Assembly: GCA_963674805.2 (NCBI GenBank)
Contig: CAXXNY010000006.1
Location: 62,001 to 126,000, forward strand
Direction: 5' to 3'
DNA: 64,000 nucleotides
DNA from: CALMFG01 sp963674805
Lineage (GTDB): Bacteria > Bacillota > Clostridia > Christensenellales > CALMFG01
Shown here: piece after piece, positions 26,616 to 35,145 of the stretch
How the letters are laid out: each line of letters begins with the position of its first letter
Numbering within the stretch: position 1 is the first letter of the stretch
Position numbers and translations under genes: made by a program
The notes under the pieces: generated by a model
What the model was told of the DNA's origin: nothing
Databases searched by the model: none
Seen by the model: only the letters and a program-made list of their open reading frames with translations

Positions 26616-27548
26616 ATGAAAGTTGACCGGCTGGTCAGCATTATTATGATACTCCTTGATAAAAAGCGTATCGGCGCACAGGAGTTAGCGGATATGTTTG
26701 AAGTTTCACCCCGAACAATCTATCGCGACATAGACGCGATCAACATGGCGGGTATTCCTGTTTTTTCTGTACCGGGAGTAGGCGGCGGCTTTGAAATCAT
26801 GCCGCAATACAAGATTGAGAGAAAGGTTTTTTCGACTGCCGACCTTTCCGCTATCCTGATGGGGCTTTCCAGTCTTTCCAACATGATAAGAGGCGATGAG
26901 CTGGTAAACGCGTTAGCGAAAGTCAAGAGTTTTATCCCCGCCGAGAGCGCGAAAGATATTGAATTAAAAGCCAATCAAATATATATCGATTTAAGCCCTT
27001 GGATAAGCAACAGGAATATACAACCGTATCTGGAAATAATCAAAACAGCTTTGCAGGAAAGCAGGCTGCTTTCGTTTGAATATGCGGACCGATACGGAAA
27101 TAAAACCGCACGAACTGCCGAGCCGTATCAGCTTGTATTGAAAGATAGCCATTGGTACCTGCAGGGGTATTGCCGTAAAAGAAATGATTTTCGCTTATTC
27201 AAACTATCCCGCATATCAAACCTGCAAATACTAGCCGAGTCTTTTGCGCCGCGAGAGTATCCGAAACCGCAGTTGGACTTTACCGATATTTTGGAAACGA
27301 TGCAGACAAAAATCAAAATTCGTATTCATCACTCTGTCCTGGACAGGGTGCTTGATTATTGTACCAATGAACAGGTTTTGCCAGACGATGATGAACATTA
27401 CATTGTTCGTTTTCCTTTCATAGAGAACGAATACTACTACGATATTCTTTTCAGTTTTGGAGATAAATGTGAGTGTTTAGAGCCGGTACATATCCGTGCA
27501 GAAATGAAGCGTAGAATACATGATATAGCAGCCCTTTACGAAAACTAA
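26616..27548 (+). CDS. HTH-WYL transcriptional regulator (YafY type)
   Basis: A 310-residue DeoR-like regulator. The winged helix (1-60) contains IGAQELADMFEVSPRTIYRD; the WYL domain (about 140-215) contains HWYLQGYCRKRNDFRLFKLS; a WCX-type carboxy domain follows. WYL domains sense ligands such as nucleotides or nucleic acids. GGCGGCGG upstream of ATG 26616 is a modest ribosome site. Divergent placement suggests control of the isochorismatase-like gene and itself. Confidence 0.9.
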   Translation: MKVDRLVSIIMILLDKKRIGAQELADMFEVSPRTIYRDIDAINMAGIPVFSVPGVGGGFEIMPQYKIERKVFSTADLSAILMGLSSLSNMIRGDELVNALAKVKSFIPAESAKDIELKANQIYIDLSPWISNRNIQPYLEIIKTALQESRLLSFEYADRYGNKTARTAEPYQLVLKDSHWYLQGYCRKRNDFRLFKLSRISNLQILAESFAPREYPKPQLDFTDILETMQTKIKIRIHHSVLDRVLDYCTNEQVLPDDDEHYIVRFPFIENEYYYDILFSFGDKCECLEPVHIRAEMKRRIHDIAALYEN

Positions 27549-27609
27549 AGCAAAGAGTCTATTCTTATATTTAAACAAAGATAAATGTAATATGAGTTAG
27601 AAAAATAGG

Positions 27610-27673
27610 GCCTGAGCCTTGAGAAATGCGAAACGCTAAGAAAACGCCAAGGTATGGCGTTTTCAGCGCAGCG
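27610..27673. repeat. Dispersed hairpin repeat, copy B (convergent terminator)
   Basis: The second copy of the 64-base element. GAAAACGCC (27640-27648) pairs perfectly with GGCGTTTTC (27656-27664), and CGCT pairs with AGCG outside a two-base bulge. It lies exactly between two converging genes, so it probably terminates both. Confidence 0.65.
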
Positions 27674-27705
27674 TAATTTATCATACTGTTCATCACTGTT
27701 TGTGT

Positions 27706-28497
27706 TTAGAAAAGAACCGATAAATCCCCCAGGAACATCGCCATTAAATCTTTCATATCCCAATCCGAAGCATCTCCCATGTTAAAAAACATGACTCCGG
27801 ACGGTTTTGTGAATTCGCTTGGATCCAGGTCTGTGATTTCCTCGACTTTATATACATCCAGCTTGGAGACGTCGCCTGTTGATGATGCGAGATCAATTTT
27901 AATCGGTATATCGTATTCTTCTGAATACCAAAACTCCATATCGTTTCCGTCATAATTCATGGTGCCATAAACTACATCAAATCCGTTCATTTCGGTTCTT
28001 TCGAGGTTTTCAGCATGCTCTGAGTTTTGATAAATCAGATTATGATAGTTTAAAAGATCCTCGGCCTCGAGGTTAGTAAAATCAGCTCCCATTTTATCTG
28101 TCTCCTGATAAACAAAGGCAGTATCATCGGCATTTTTAAAAACAGCGACTGGTTTACATTCCTCGTCAGGCATTACCACCTTGAAATACGCATCGGTGAT
28201 ATACATCAGCGTTCTCATTGTTTTATTTTGTTCCGTTAAATCGCATTCAATGAATAAGTCTTTTTCGTATTTGACAAATATTTCAGATGCAATCAGTTCA
28301 TCACGGTCAGGTGTCGGAGTCGGTGTAAGGGTTGGAGTCGGGGAGGGCGTTGTGGAAGACGTTTCTTCTTCCACAGGGACTTCCGTGGAATTCTCCCCGC
28401 TGGTATCATTGGTGCTGCCAACACTATCTGATTGGCAAGCCGCTGCAAATAACAGCAGCATTAGAACAATTACTGCAACAATTATTTTATTCTTCAT
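27706..28497 (-). CDS. Lipoprotein with Thr/Pro linker, LolA-like body
   Basis: A 263-residue protein of unknown function. The signal peptide ends in lipobox AAAC (Cys21), followed by an acidic Ser/Thr stretch and a TPSPTPTLTPTPTP linker, then a ~190-residue globular domain. Features such as MRTLMYITDAYFKVV, DVVYGTMNYDGNDMEFWYSEEY and IPIKIDLAS resemble the beta-sheet of LolA/DUF4412-like lipoproteins, but this is only a pattern match. AGAGGAAAGG precedes the start, and a TTGTTTA-N7-TAAACAA dyad lies 40 bases upstream. Confidence 0.75.
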   Translation of the reverse strand: MKNKIIVAVIVLMLLLFAAACQSDSVGSTNDTSGENSTEVPVEEETSSTTPSPTPTLTPTPTPDRDELIASEIFVKYEKDLFIECDLTEQNKTMRTLMYITDAYFKVVMPDEECKPVAVFKNADDTAFVYQETDKMGADFTNLEAEDLLNYHNLIYQNSEHAENLERTEMNGFDVVYGTMNYDGNDMEFWYSEEYDIPIKIDLASSTGDVSKLDVYKVEEITDLDPSEFTKPSGVMFFNMGDASDWDMKDLMAMFLGDLSVLF

Positions 28498-28831
28498 ATT
28501 AACTATCCTTTCCTCTTGCAGCTGTAAAACAGTATTTGTTTATAAAATGTAAACAATGATAAAATTTATTTTTTTGTCTAAATAAATAATCAACACTAGG
28601 TAATTATTAAATAAGAAACGCATCCGTTAGTAATAAACCAATACTGGATTATGAAATGCGCTTATGGAAGCAGAAAGCCTTACATGCTCGCGCTTCACTG
28701 GGGCCAATACTGTGCTTTTATCGTACTATAAGCTTGATGATTTATCAAATTTTACCTAAAAGTTTATTGTGATTTTGGAATCTGATTTTATTATAATTTG
28801 TCTATCCTGAATAAGTCCCTGTTGTATGGAG
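28498..28831. other. AT-rich intergenic region with a dyad
   Basis: No credible gene. It should hold the minus-strand promoter of the lipoprotein gene. A perfect seven-base inverted repeat (TTGTTTA 28536-28542 and TAAACAA 28550-28556) is a possible operator; nothing else stood out. Confidence 0.4.
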
Positions 28832-29662
28832 TTACTGAATATGAGGCTGGCACTCCGGGCACCAGTATACCGAGCCGCCCATATATGCAGCTTTTTGTAT
28901 GATTGCGCCGCAGACGGGGCATGGACTTCCGACCGTATACCTGCTCAGAATGGTCTTGTATCTGCCGGGATTGCCGAGCAGGTCTTTTTCTGTATCTCTT
29001 CCGCCCAATTCGGTCATTTCCAAAAGAGTATTCTTCACAGCATGATAAAGCCTGGTGTAATCCTGGTCCGTCAGCGTTTCCATTTTTCGTTTCGGATGGA
29101 TACCGGCGTTAAAAAGAATATCCTGCAAAACACCATTGCCGAGTCCGGGGATGCGCTGCTCAGTGGCGAGAAAAGCCTTTGCTGAGAGCTTGCCGGTATC
29201 TTCGATTCGCAGTGTATCAAAATACGATTTTTTAAACACTTCGCTTATTGGCAGGGGCTTGTCGTTTGCAATCGAATAATACTTATTATCATATTGACCG
29301 TTAATAAAAACAAGCACCGCGCCATACATTTGGACAGAGCAAGCCAGTGCGCTATTATCGTCAAACTCAATTAAAAGCTGGTGTTTTGCCGGTACTTTGG
29401 CTGCTTCACTGTAGTACCGTAGACTTGCGCCGTCGCCGAGAACAATGCGGCAGTCGTTAACAGCAATCTGTACCATTGCGCCTAAGCCGGTACTGATCCC
29501 GATTTTCTTTCCGCTTAGCAGGGTGTGATATTCGGTCGGATCACCATAATAAAACGCAAACTTATGCGGCGATGCGTTGGCAACGACCTTTTGAATTGTT
29601 TTTCCGTATACTGTTTCATTCAGCTGTCTGGCAAGCGTTGTGCTTTCGGGTATTTCAAGCAT
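28832..29662 (-). CDS. Fpg/Nei-like protein lacking the catalytic proline
   Basis: A 276-residue formamidopyrimidine-DNA glycosylase relative. The carboxy zinc finger is clear (CPVCG...CPECQ), as is the H2TH region (LATEQRIPGLGNGVLQDILF). Fpg normally starts Met-Pro-Glu with Pro as the nucleophile; here the start is MLEIPE, so Pro is Leu while both Glu are kept. The zinc-finger Arg (GRST in Fpg) is also missing (GGSV). The usual glycosylase/lyase chemistry is therefore doubtful. A proline start was not found upstream. AAAGGGATAG precedes the ATG. Confidence 0.8.
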   Translation of the reverse strand: MLEIPESTTLARQLNETVYGKTIQKVVANASPHKFAFYYGDPTEYHTLLSGKKIGISTGLGAMVQIAVNDCRIVLGDGASLRYYSEAAKVPAKHQLLIEFDDNSALACSVQMYGAVLVFINGQYDNKYYSIANDKPLPISEVFKKSYFDTLRIEDTGKLSAKAFLATEQRIPGLGNGVLQDILFNAGIHPKRKMETLTDQDYTRLYHAVKNTLLEMTELGGRDTEKDLLGNPGRYKTILSRYTVGSPCPVCGAIIQKAAYMGGSVYWCPECQPHIQ

Positions 29663-29811
29663 AACTATCCCTTTCTTTAAGGCTTCCTTCGCCTATTATT
29701 TATAAATAAATACTGACAACCATTTTAACTATACCATATGCTAAAAAATAACAGTAGTATAATATATGTGATACAATAATAATTACGATTTGGAAAATAT
29801 TTGGGTATTTA

Positions 29812-29842
29812 TTGACATGGACATCGTGTCGTCGTTTATACT
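29812..29842 (+). promoter_or_regulatory. MerR-type promoter with operator dyad
   Basis: TTGACA (29812-29817) and TATACT (29837-29842) are separated by 19 bases, longer than the optimum and typical of promoters untwisted by MerR proteins. A dyad GACATG-N5-CGTGTC (29814-29830) overlaps the -35 and spacer. It lies directly before a MerR gene, so autoregulation is likely. Confidence 0.7.
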
Positions 29843-29856
29843 GCGGCTAAGGAGGG

Positions 29857-30849
29857 ATGATAGAAAACATGGAAGCAATGACGGTCAGTCAGGTCACCCG
29901 TGACTTTGGCATCTCGACGAGAATGCTGCGCTATTATGAGCAGGCGGGACTAATCGAAAGTTTCCGGCGGGAGGATTATGCATATCGTATGTACGACGAA
30001 GCCGCGCTTTTGAGACTGCAGCAGGTTTTGATATTACGCAAACTGCGTATTCCCGTCAAACAAATCAAAGAAATTCTGCATAAACCTGATGCGGTTACGG
30101 CGATAGAGGTGTTTTGCCGAAACATCAGTGAGTTGGATGACGAGATAAATGCGTTGTCAACAATCAAGCAGATTCTCAGCCGATTTGTGAGTGAATTACA
30201 GAAATCAGCGGATATCCGAATCCACCGCCTGATTACGCAGGATGAAACCATATTGGCTTCCATCGAATCTTTATCTCTCATAAGCATCAATTTTAAGGAG
30301 GGTAAGACTATGGATAGCCTGAAAAAAGCGGAGAAAGACCTATCAAAACTCCATGATGTCCGAATCATCTATCTGCCGCCAGCAACTGTTGCGGCCGCAC
30401 ATTATATCGGGGAAGACCCGGAGTCCTATACGTATCAATTAATCGATCAGTTTGTCAGGGACACCAATCTATGCAAGATAAAACCGGATTTAAGGCACTA
30501 CGGCTTTAATCATCCAAACCCGGTAGATGAAACCGGCGCACACGGGTATGAAGTGTTGGTGACGATTCCTGAAAATTTTGAGGTTCCGGCGCCGCTCGTA
30601 AAAAAACACTTTATCGGAGGGCTTTATGCGGCACATATGATTAGCATGGGCAATTTTAATGAGTGGGAGTGGCTGTTTGAGTGGGTTAATCAAAATGAAA
30701 AATATGAATTCTCCGGTGATATGCAGGACCAGGAGCATATGTGCGGACTGATGGATGAGCATTTGAATTATATCAGCCATATTAACTTAGGCAATACGGA
30801 ACCGGAGGACTTACAGATGGATCTGCTTATGCCGGTCAGGGAACGCTGA
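29857..30849 (+). CDS. MerR-family regulator with GyrI-like effector domain
   Basis: A 330-residue regulator. Residues ~9-75 are a MerR winged helix (SQVTRDFGISTRMLRYYEQAG); a coiled-coil dimer helix follows; residues ~165-330 form a GyrI/BmrR-like ligand-binding domain. Such proteins usually sense drugs or other hydrophobic molecules. GGAGG (29851-29855) is too close to ATG 29857, so ATG 29869 or 29878 may be the real start. Its own promoter has a 19-base spacer. No efflux gene is directly adjacent; the nearest candidates are several kilobases away. Confidence 0.88.
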   Translation: MIENMEAMTVSQVTRDFGISTRMLRYYEQAGLIESFRREDYAYRMYDEAALLRLQQVLILRKLRIPVKQIKEILHKPDAVTAIEVFCRNISELDDEINALSTIKQILSRFVSELQKSADIRIHRLITQDETILASIESLSLISINFKEGKTMDSLKKAEKDLSKLHDVRIIYLPPATVAAAHYIGEDPESYTYQLIDQFVRDTNLCKIKPDLRHYGFNHPNPVDETGAHGYEVLVTIPENFEVPAPLVKKHFIGGLYAAHMISMGNFNEWEWLFEWVNQNEKYEFSGDMQDQEHMCGLMDEHLNYISHINLGNTEPEDLQMDLLMPVRER

Positions 30850-30857
30850 AGGGTATT

Positions 30858-30886
30858 AAAAAAAGCATCCTTAGGATGCTTTTTTA
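30858..30886 (+). terminator. Terminator of the MerR gene
   Basis: AAAAAGCATCC-TTA-GGATGCTTTTT, a perfect stem with flanking A- and T-runs, so it may act in both directions against the converging gene. Confidence 0.9.
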
Positions 30887-30989
30887 TTTTGCGGCTTGAA
30901 TCTACTTTAAGATTATATAACAGGTAATTATTATCTAATGTAAAGCGGTTATGCACTGAAAACGATAAAACGTTCTTATTAAAATTCAC

Positions 30990-31436
30990 CTATTGAGCCT
31001 GGCTTTCTTCTGCTAATTTATTCCCTGATGTATCCTTCACTAATGCAAATATTCCGCCGAGCAGCAATAGGATGAATGAAATAAAAGCCCATAAAGTGAA
31101 AAGCGCTATCATCCCTCCTAAAAGCATAAGTACGCCGGCCGCAATATTGTTTTTATTTACGATTGCCCCTCCGATGATTCCCAGCACCCCCGAAATAAAT
31201 ATGACCGCACCAATAACTAAAAAAACATTTGCGGCAAATTTAGGCCCTTCAAAAGCTGCCGTAACAGTTTCTGCATCAAATACACTGTCATCTTTTGTCG
31301 CTTCCTCAATGTTCTCTGTCCAAACATCTGTCTGTCCAAGATAACTAAAAGCGACACCGCCAAGCATTGTAAACAGTGCAACAAAGATTGCTAAACTTCC
31401 TCCAATGATACCCAAAACCATACTGGCTTTTCTCAT
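30990..31436 (-). CDS. DUF4064-like membrane protein
   Basis: A 148-residue protein with four membrane helices: one at the amino end, an extracellular acidic loop (TENIEEATKDDSVFDAET), then three Gly-rich helices including SGVLGIIGGAIV. This arrangement matches the DUF4064 group of Gram-positive membrane proteins. The function is unknown. CGGAGGC is a good ribosome site upstream of the start. It is monocistronic. Confidence 0.75.
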   Translation of the reverse strand: MRKASMVLGIIGGSLAIFVALFTMLGGVAFSYLGQTDVWTENIEEATKDDSVFDAETVTAAFEGPKFAANVFLVIGAVIFISGVLGIIGGAIVNKNNIAAGVLMLLGGMIALFTLWAFISFILLLLGGIFALVKDTSGNKLAEESQAQ

Positions 31437-31747
31437 AATTACTGCCTCCGTTTATCCAAATATAGTACATTATAACATATTGTGCTCTTAAATAATAAGC
31501 TGTTGTTAAATATAAATATAAACCAGCTGACAAGAATAAATGCTAATAAAAAATATCAGGCAGCAAGTTATTTGGATACACAAACAAGCTTTCATAGCAG
31601 CTGTGTATCACTGCGGATAACGACGTGTTCGTGTCGGGACAAGCGGTTATCGTATTTTGCTTTCTTTATGTTTGGTTCTCAGTCTGCTATAATCGGTATA
31701 ATAATATGCGTAAAAGAGCACAAATGCGCATTGAAAGGATGATTAAA
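31437..31747. other. Divergent intergenic region
   Basis: It contains a minus-strand TATAAT for the DUF4064 gene near 31470 and a plus-strand TATAAT at 31688-31693 for the DsrE gene, both without clear -35 boxes. GATAAC/GTTATC around 31616-31651 can form an imperfect hairpin. A long open frame here has no ribosome site or codon pattern of a gene. Confidence 0.45.
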
Positions 31748-32092
31748 ATGGGTAATACCAATCAACTCTATATCCTTTGGACAAATGCAGATGTTTTGAC
31801 ATCGGAAAAGATGGTCATGATGTATGCGACCAATAGCATGCTGGAAAGCTGGTGGGACGCTGTAACCGTCATTGTGTGGGGCGCTACGGCCAAGCTGGCT
31901 GCTGAAAATGAATGGATTCAGGAAAAAATTAAAATCGCCCAACATACAGGTGTTAAGTTTTCTGCGTGTAAGGCTTGTGCAGAGCAATTAGGTGTTTCTG
32001 ATCAGCTTGCCGGCCTTGGTATAGAAGTTCAGTATTGGGGCCAGGGGCTAACCGAAGTTTTGAAAAGTGAAGATAAATTGATTACCATCTAA
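31748..32092 (+). CDS. DsrE-family small protein
   Basis: A 114-residue protein with the DsrE/DsrF-like alpha/beta fold: YILWTNADVLTSEKMVMMYA, VTVIVWGATAKLAA, and a Cys pair in FSACKACAEQLGV that matches the position of the active-site Cys in sulfur-relay proteins. It may bind or relay sulfur or act as a redox protein; there is no sulfur-metabolism context. AAAGGA 9 bases before ATG 31748 decides the start. Confidence 0.75.
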   Translation: MGNTNQLYILWTNADVLTSEKMVMMYATNSMLESWWDAVTVIVWGATAKLAAENEWIQEKIKIAQHTGVKFSACKACAEQLGVSDQLAGLGIEVQYWGQGLTEVLKSEDKLITI

Positions 32093-32165
32093 AATGTTCA
32101 CTTTTTATTCCATGAAATAATAAGCACATAGGCTATAAAAATAAGTGCAAGGATGGTTACAAAGC

Positions 32166-33290
32166 ATGCGGGTAATCGAAGTAACGGATAAAAGACAGAT
32201 GCGGCAATTTGTTGAGCTGCCCCAAAAGCTGTTGGGCGGATATTCGCATTATGTGCCGCCAATCTGGATGGATGAAAGCAGTGCGTATACAAGCAAGCAT
32301 AATCCGATTTTGAAAAACTCAAAGTTCGCGCTTTTATTGCTGTTAGACGGGCAGGGCGAGGCAATCGGACGGTGTATCGCTTATGTCGATTTTAACCATA
32401 ATAAATTTTATAACGAAAAAACAGGATTCTTCGGCGCGTTTCATTGTATAGATGATGCGGATGCGGGCCGGATGCTTGTGTCAGCGGCGGAAGACTGGCT
32501 GATTAAGAACGGGATGGAACGTATCCGCGGGCCGATCAACCCGGTTGCCGAGGAATGGGGATTTGTGTTTGCAGGCTACGACAGCGATCCGGTCTACATG
32601 TCTCCCTGGAATCCGCCGTATTACCATAAATTTTTTACAGGTGCGGGATACGGAAAGGTCAAGGATTTGCTGGTCTATGAGGCGGATATGCAGACCGGAT
32701 ATGATTTGCCGGAACGTTATTCGGACTTTATCGCGCGGTATCAGAAACGCTGCCCGAATATCCATATCCGGCGGCTGAACATGAAAAAGATTAAGGCGGA
32801 CGCCAGGGCAATCTGGGAGATTTCCAACAGCGCGCTGCTCCATAATTGGGGCTATGTGCCGCTGGAATTGCCGGTGATGGAAGACATGCTTAAGAAATTG
32901 GGCTTGATTGTGGATCCGGACGCCGTATGGATCGTGGAGGATAGCGGAACGCCGGTCGGCTTCTGTCTGGGATTTCCGGATATCAATATCATTCTAAAGA
33001 AAATACGCGGACAGCTGCTGCCTCTTGGCTGGATTAAGCTGCTGAATGCCAAAAAGTTACGCGACTACCGGCTGTTCGGTCTGGCAGTGCATCCGGACTG
33101 GCACGGCAAGGCATTGGATGCGCTGATGTATATCAACCTTTATCAGCATCTGAAATATAAACAGATTCGGATGGAAGCGAACTATATTTTAGAGGATAAC
33201 AACCACATTAAGAATGCGCTTGAAAAATTGGGCATGGAAAAGATTAAAACATACCGGATTTATGAGAAAGGCCTGAATGCTCACTCATAG
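32166..33290 (+). CDS. GNAT-fold protein of unknown substrate
   Basis: A 374-residue protein resembling a double GNAT fold found widely in bacteria. Recognisable parts are FVELPQKLLGGYSHYVPP, RIRGPINPVAEEWGFVFAGY and LFGLAVHPDWHGKALDALMY, the last being the acetyl-CoA-type motif A of the second half. It may be an acyltransferase acting on an amino acid or amine, but nothing nearby defines the substrate. ATG 32166 has AAGGATGG about 9 bases upstream and is preferred over GTG 32145. Confidence 0.75.
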   Translation: MRVIEVTDKRQMRQFVELPQKLLGGYSHYVPPIWMDESSAYTSKHNPILKNSKFALLLLLDGQGEAIGRCIAYVDFNHNKFYNEKTGFFGAFHCIDDADAGRMLVSAAEDWLIKNGMERIRGPINPVAEEWGFVFAGYDSDPVYMSPWNPPYYHKFFTGAGYGKVKDLLVYEADMQTGYDLPERYSDFIARYQKRCPNIHIRRLNMKKIKADARAIWEISNSALLHNWGYVPLELPVMEDMLKKLGLIVDPDAVWIVEDSGTPVGFCLGFPDINIILKKIRGQLLPLGWIKLLNAKKLRDYRLFGLAVHPDWHGKALDALMYINLYQHLKYKQIRMEANYILEDNNHIKNALEKLGMEKIKTYRIYEKGLNAHS

Positions 33291-33435
33291 AGAAATTAGC
33301 AGACATAAGACGTTCGGTGATTGGATACAAACCTATTAATAAGAAATATATTGTATCCGAATCACTCAGTATCGGGCAAGGAATGCGAGGAATAACATTA
33401 GGAAATGCGTTAATATTTGGATAGAGGTTTAGGGT

Positions 33436-34302
33436 ATGAATTGGCTTGGACAGTTAAATGACGCGCTTAGCTATATTGAAGAGCACTTGGATCAGCAGAT
33501 TGACATTAACCATGCGGCGAAAATAGCCTGCTGTTCCAGCTTTCATTTTCAACGAATGTTTTCATATCTGGCAAATGTTACGCTGGCGGAATATATTCGA
33601 AGGCGCAGAATGACAAGAGCGGCGTTTGATCTAAAAAACACGCATGATAAAATTATTGATATTGCGCTGCGTTATGGCTATGACTCTCCTACTGCATTTA
33701 ATCGGGCGTTTCAAAGCATCCATGGCGTAGCGCCCTCCAAAGCACGAAAAGGCGGTGTTGATTTAAAGGCTTTCCACCCCATCAGCCTCAAAATAACGAT
33801 TCGAGGAGAAACCGAAATGAATTATCGTATTGAGGAAAAAGAAGCATTTCGTATTGTGGGTGTAAAATTAGAGGCAAACTGGACGCCTGAGAAGCAGGAG
33901 GGGTTTGAGCAGATACCCGGATTCTGGGCTGAGCACAGTCAAAAAGGCACCATCCCAAGACTATGCAGTCTTATGGACAATCAACTGCCCGGAGTTCTTG
34001 GAGTGAGTGCCGGAGATTGGCAAAATACAGGAAAATTTGATTATTATATAGCGGTTACCAGCGATCAGCTGCCGCCAGCAGGAATGTGTGAATTTATTAT
34101 ACCTGCGTGTACATGGGCAATCTTTGAGTGTAAGGGTGCGATGCCTGATGCCATTCAAAAAATGCAGTCGCGAATCATGACTGAATGGCTGCCGAACAGC
34201 GGTTATCGCTATGCAAATGCCCCTGATATTGAGCTTTATACCGACGGCGATCAGCGCTCGGATGACTATATCTGCTGGATTTGGGTTCCGATAGAAAAAT
34301 AA
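33436..34302 (+). CDS. AraC-family regulator with GyrI-like domain
   Basis: A 288-residue regulator. Residues 1-110 contain two AraC helix-turn-helix units (DINHAAKIACCSSFHFQRMF and IIDIALRYGYDSPTAFNRAF); the rest is a GyrI-like small-molecule domain (FRIVGVKLEANWT ... DDYICWIWVPI). Family members (Rob, TetD-like, YdeE-type) react to toxic compounds. It is the second GyrI-domain regulator in this region. The next gene, a Nim-like flavoprotein, could be a target. Confidence 0.88.
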   Translation: MNWLGQLNDALSYIEEHLDQQIDINHAAKIACCSSFHFQRMFSYLANVTLAEYIRRRRMTRAAFDLKNTHDKIIDIALRYGYDSPTAFNRAFQSIHGVAPSKARKGGVDLKAFHPISLKITIRGETEMNYRIEEKEAFRIVGVKLEANWTPEKQEGFEQIPGFWAEHSQKGTIPRLCSLMDNQLPGVLGVSAGDWQNTGKFDYYIAVTSDQLPPAGMCEFIIPACTWAIFECKGAMPDAIQKMQSRIMTEWLPNSGYRYANAPDIELYTDGDQRSDDYICWIWVPIEK

Positions 34303-34426
34303 TTCTGTTAAACGAATTTAACTAGGGGAATAATAATCTCTTATTCCCTTAGTATTCAGCATCAGTTGCGGGAGACGCTGCAAAATTTCTCAGTCAAATA
34401 TTAAAAATTTTCGTAGGGAGCATAAA

Positions 34427-34906
34427 ATGAGAAGAAATGATCGGGCAGTAACGGATATTCATGAAATAAAAGATATCCTTGAGTCCTGCAAGACCTGTCA
34501 TTTAGCAATGATTGACGGGGACAGGCCTTATGTGGTTCCTCTGAGTTACGGTTATGATGTTGCGGAGCAGGCGCTGACTTTGTATTTCCATTGCGCCATG
34601 GAAGGACGCAAGATTGATATCCTTCACAAAAACAATCAGGTCTGTTTTGAAATGTGTATCGAAGGAGAACCGATATTTGCATCTGAAGCGCCATGTGATT
34701 CAGGATATTACTATTCGAGTGTCATCGGCGACGGGGAAGCGGTTTTTATCACGGATGTGGAAGAAAAATGCGATGCGCTTTCTGCCTTGATGAAACGCCA
34801 GGCAGGGATTGATGTGACTTTTACGCAGAAGCAGGCGGAAGATGTCTGTGTATTTAAGGTAGTTTCCAATGACTTTATCGGGAAACGAAAGCCAAAACGG
34901 GCTTAA
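34427..34906 (+). CDS. Pyridoxamine 5'-phosphate oxidase-fold flavoprotein (NimA-like)
   Basis: A 159-residue split-barrel FMN-binding protein. It opens MRRNDRAVTD, typical of the Nim/PPOX subgroup, followed by CHLAMIDGDRPYVVPLSYGYD and LYFHCAMEGRKIDIL. Related Nim proteins reduce 5-nitroimidazoles, but most homologues are uncharacterised. GGGAG lies about 7 bases before ATG 34427. It is 124 bases after the AraC regulator. Confidence 0.85.
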   Translation: MRRNDRAVTDIHEIKDILESCKTCHLAMIDGDRPYVVPLSYGYDVAEQALTLYFHCAMEGRKIDILHKNNQVCFEMCIEGEPIFASEAPCDSGYYYSSVIGDGEAVFITDVEEKCDALSALMKRQAGIDVTFTQKQAEDVCVFKVVSNDFIGKRKPKRA

Positions 34907-34991
34907 TGTTCTAATATGTTTGCGTGTTTTAGGGTTGCAATGCAGGCCGAAAGATATGCACATTTTTACCGTTGAACGCGCTGAATTTACA

Positions 34992-35023
34992 GGCACATAC
35001 CTGATTGGGGGGTGTGCCTTTTT
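34992..35023 (+). terminator. Terminator between Nim-like and LRR genes
   Basis: GGCACA (34992-34997) pairs with TGTGCC, extended by CC/GG, followed by five T. Confidence 0.75.
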
Positions 35024-35145
35024 CTTGCATCGAAAATTAATATTTGCCGGCCAAACGTTTACAATCAGGTAAAAGGAACTATGATATAATCAATTGATCA
35101 TTTGTTACAAAACAACATTTCGTTAAAAAATCGGGGAATTATATC

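Noticed and set aside
31625..31747. Amino-terminal extension of the DsrE protein
   Set aside because: The extension would cross the promoter-like TATAAT at 31688 and lacks a ribosome site; ATG 31748 has AAAGGA well placed.
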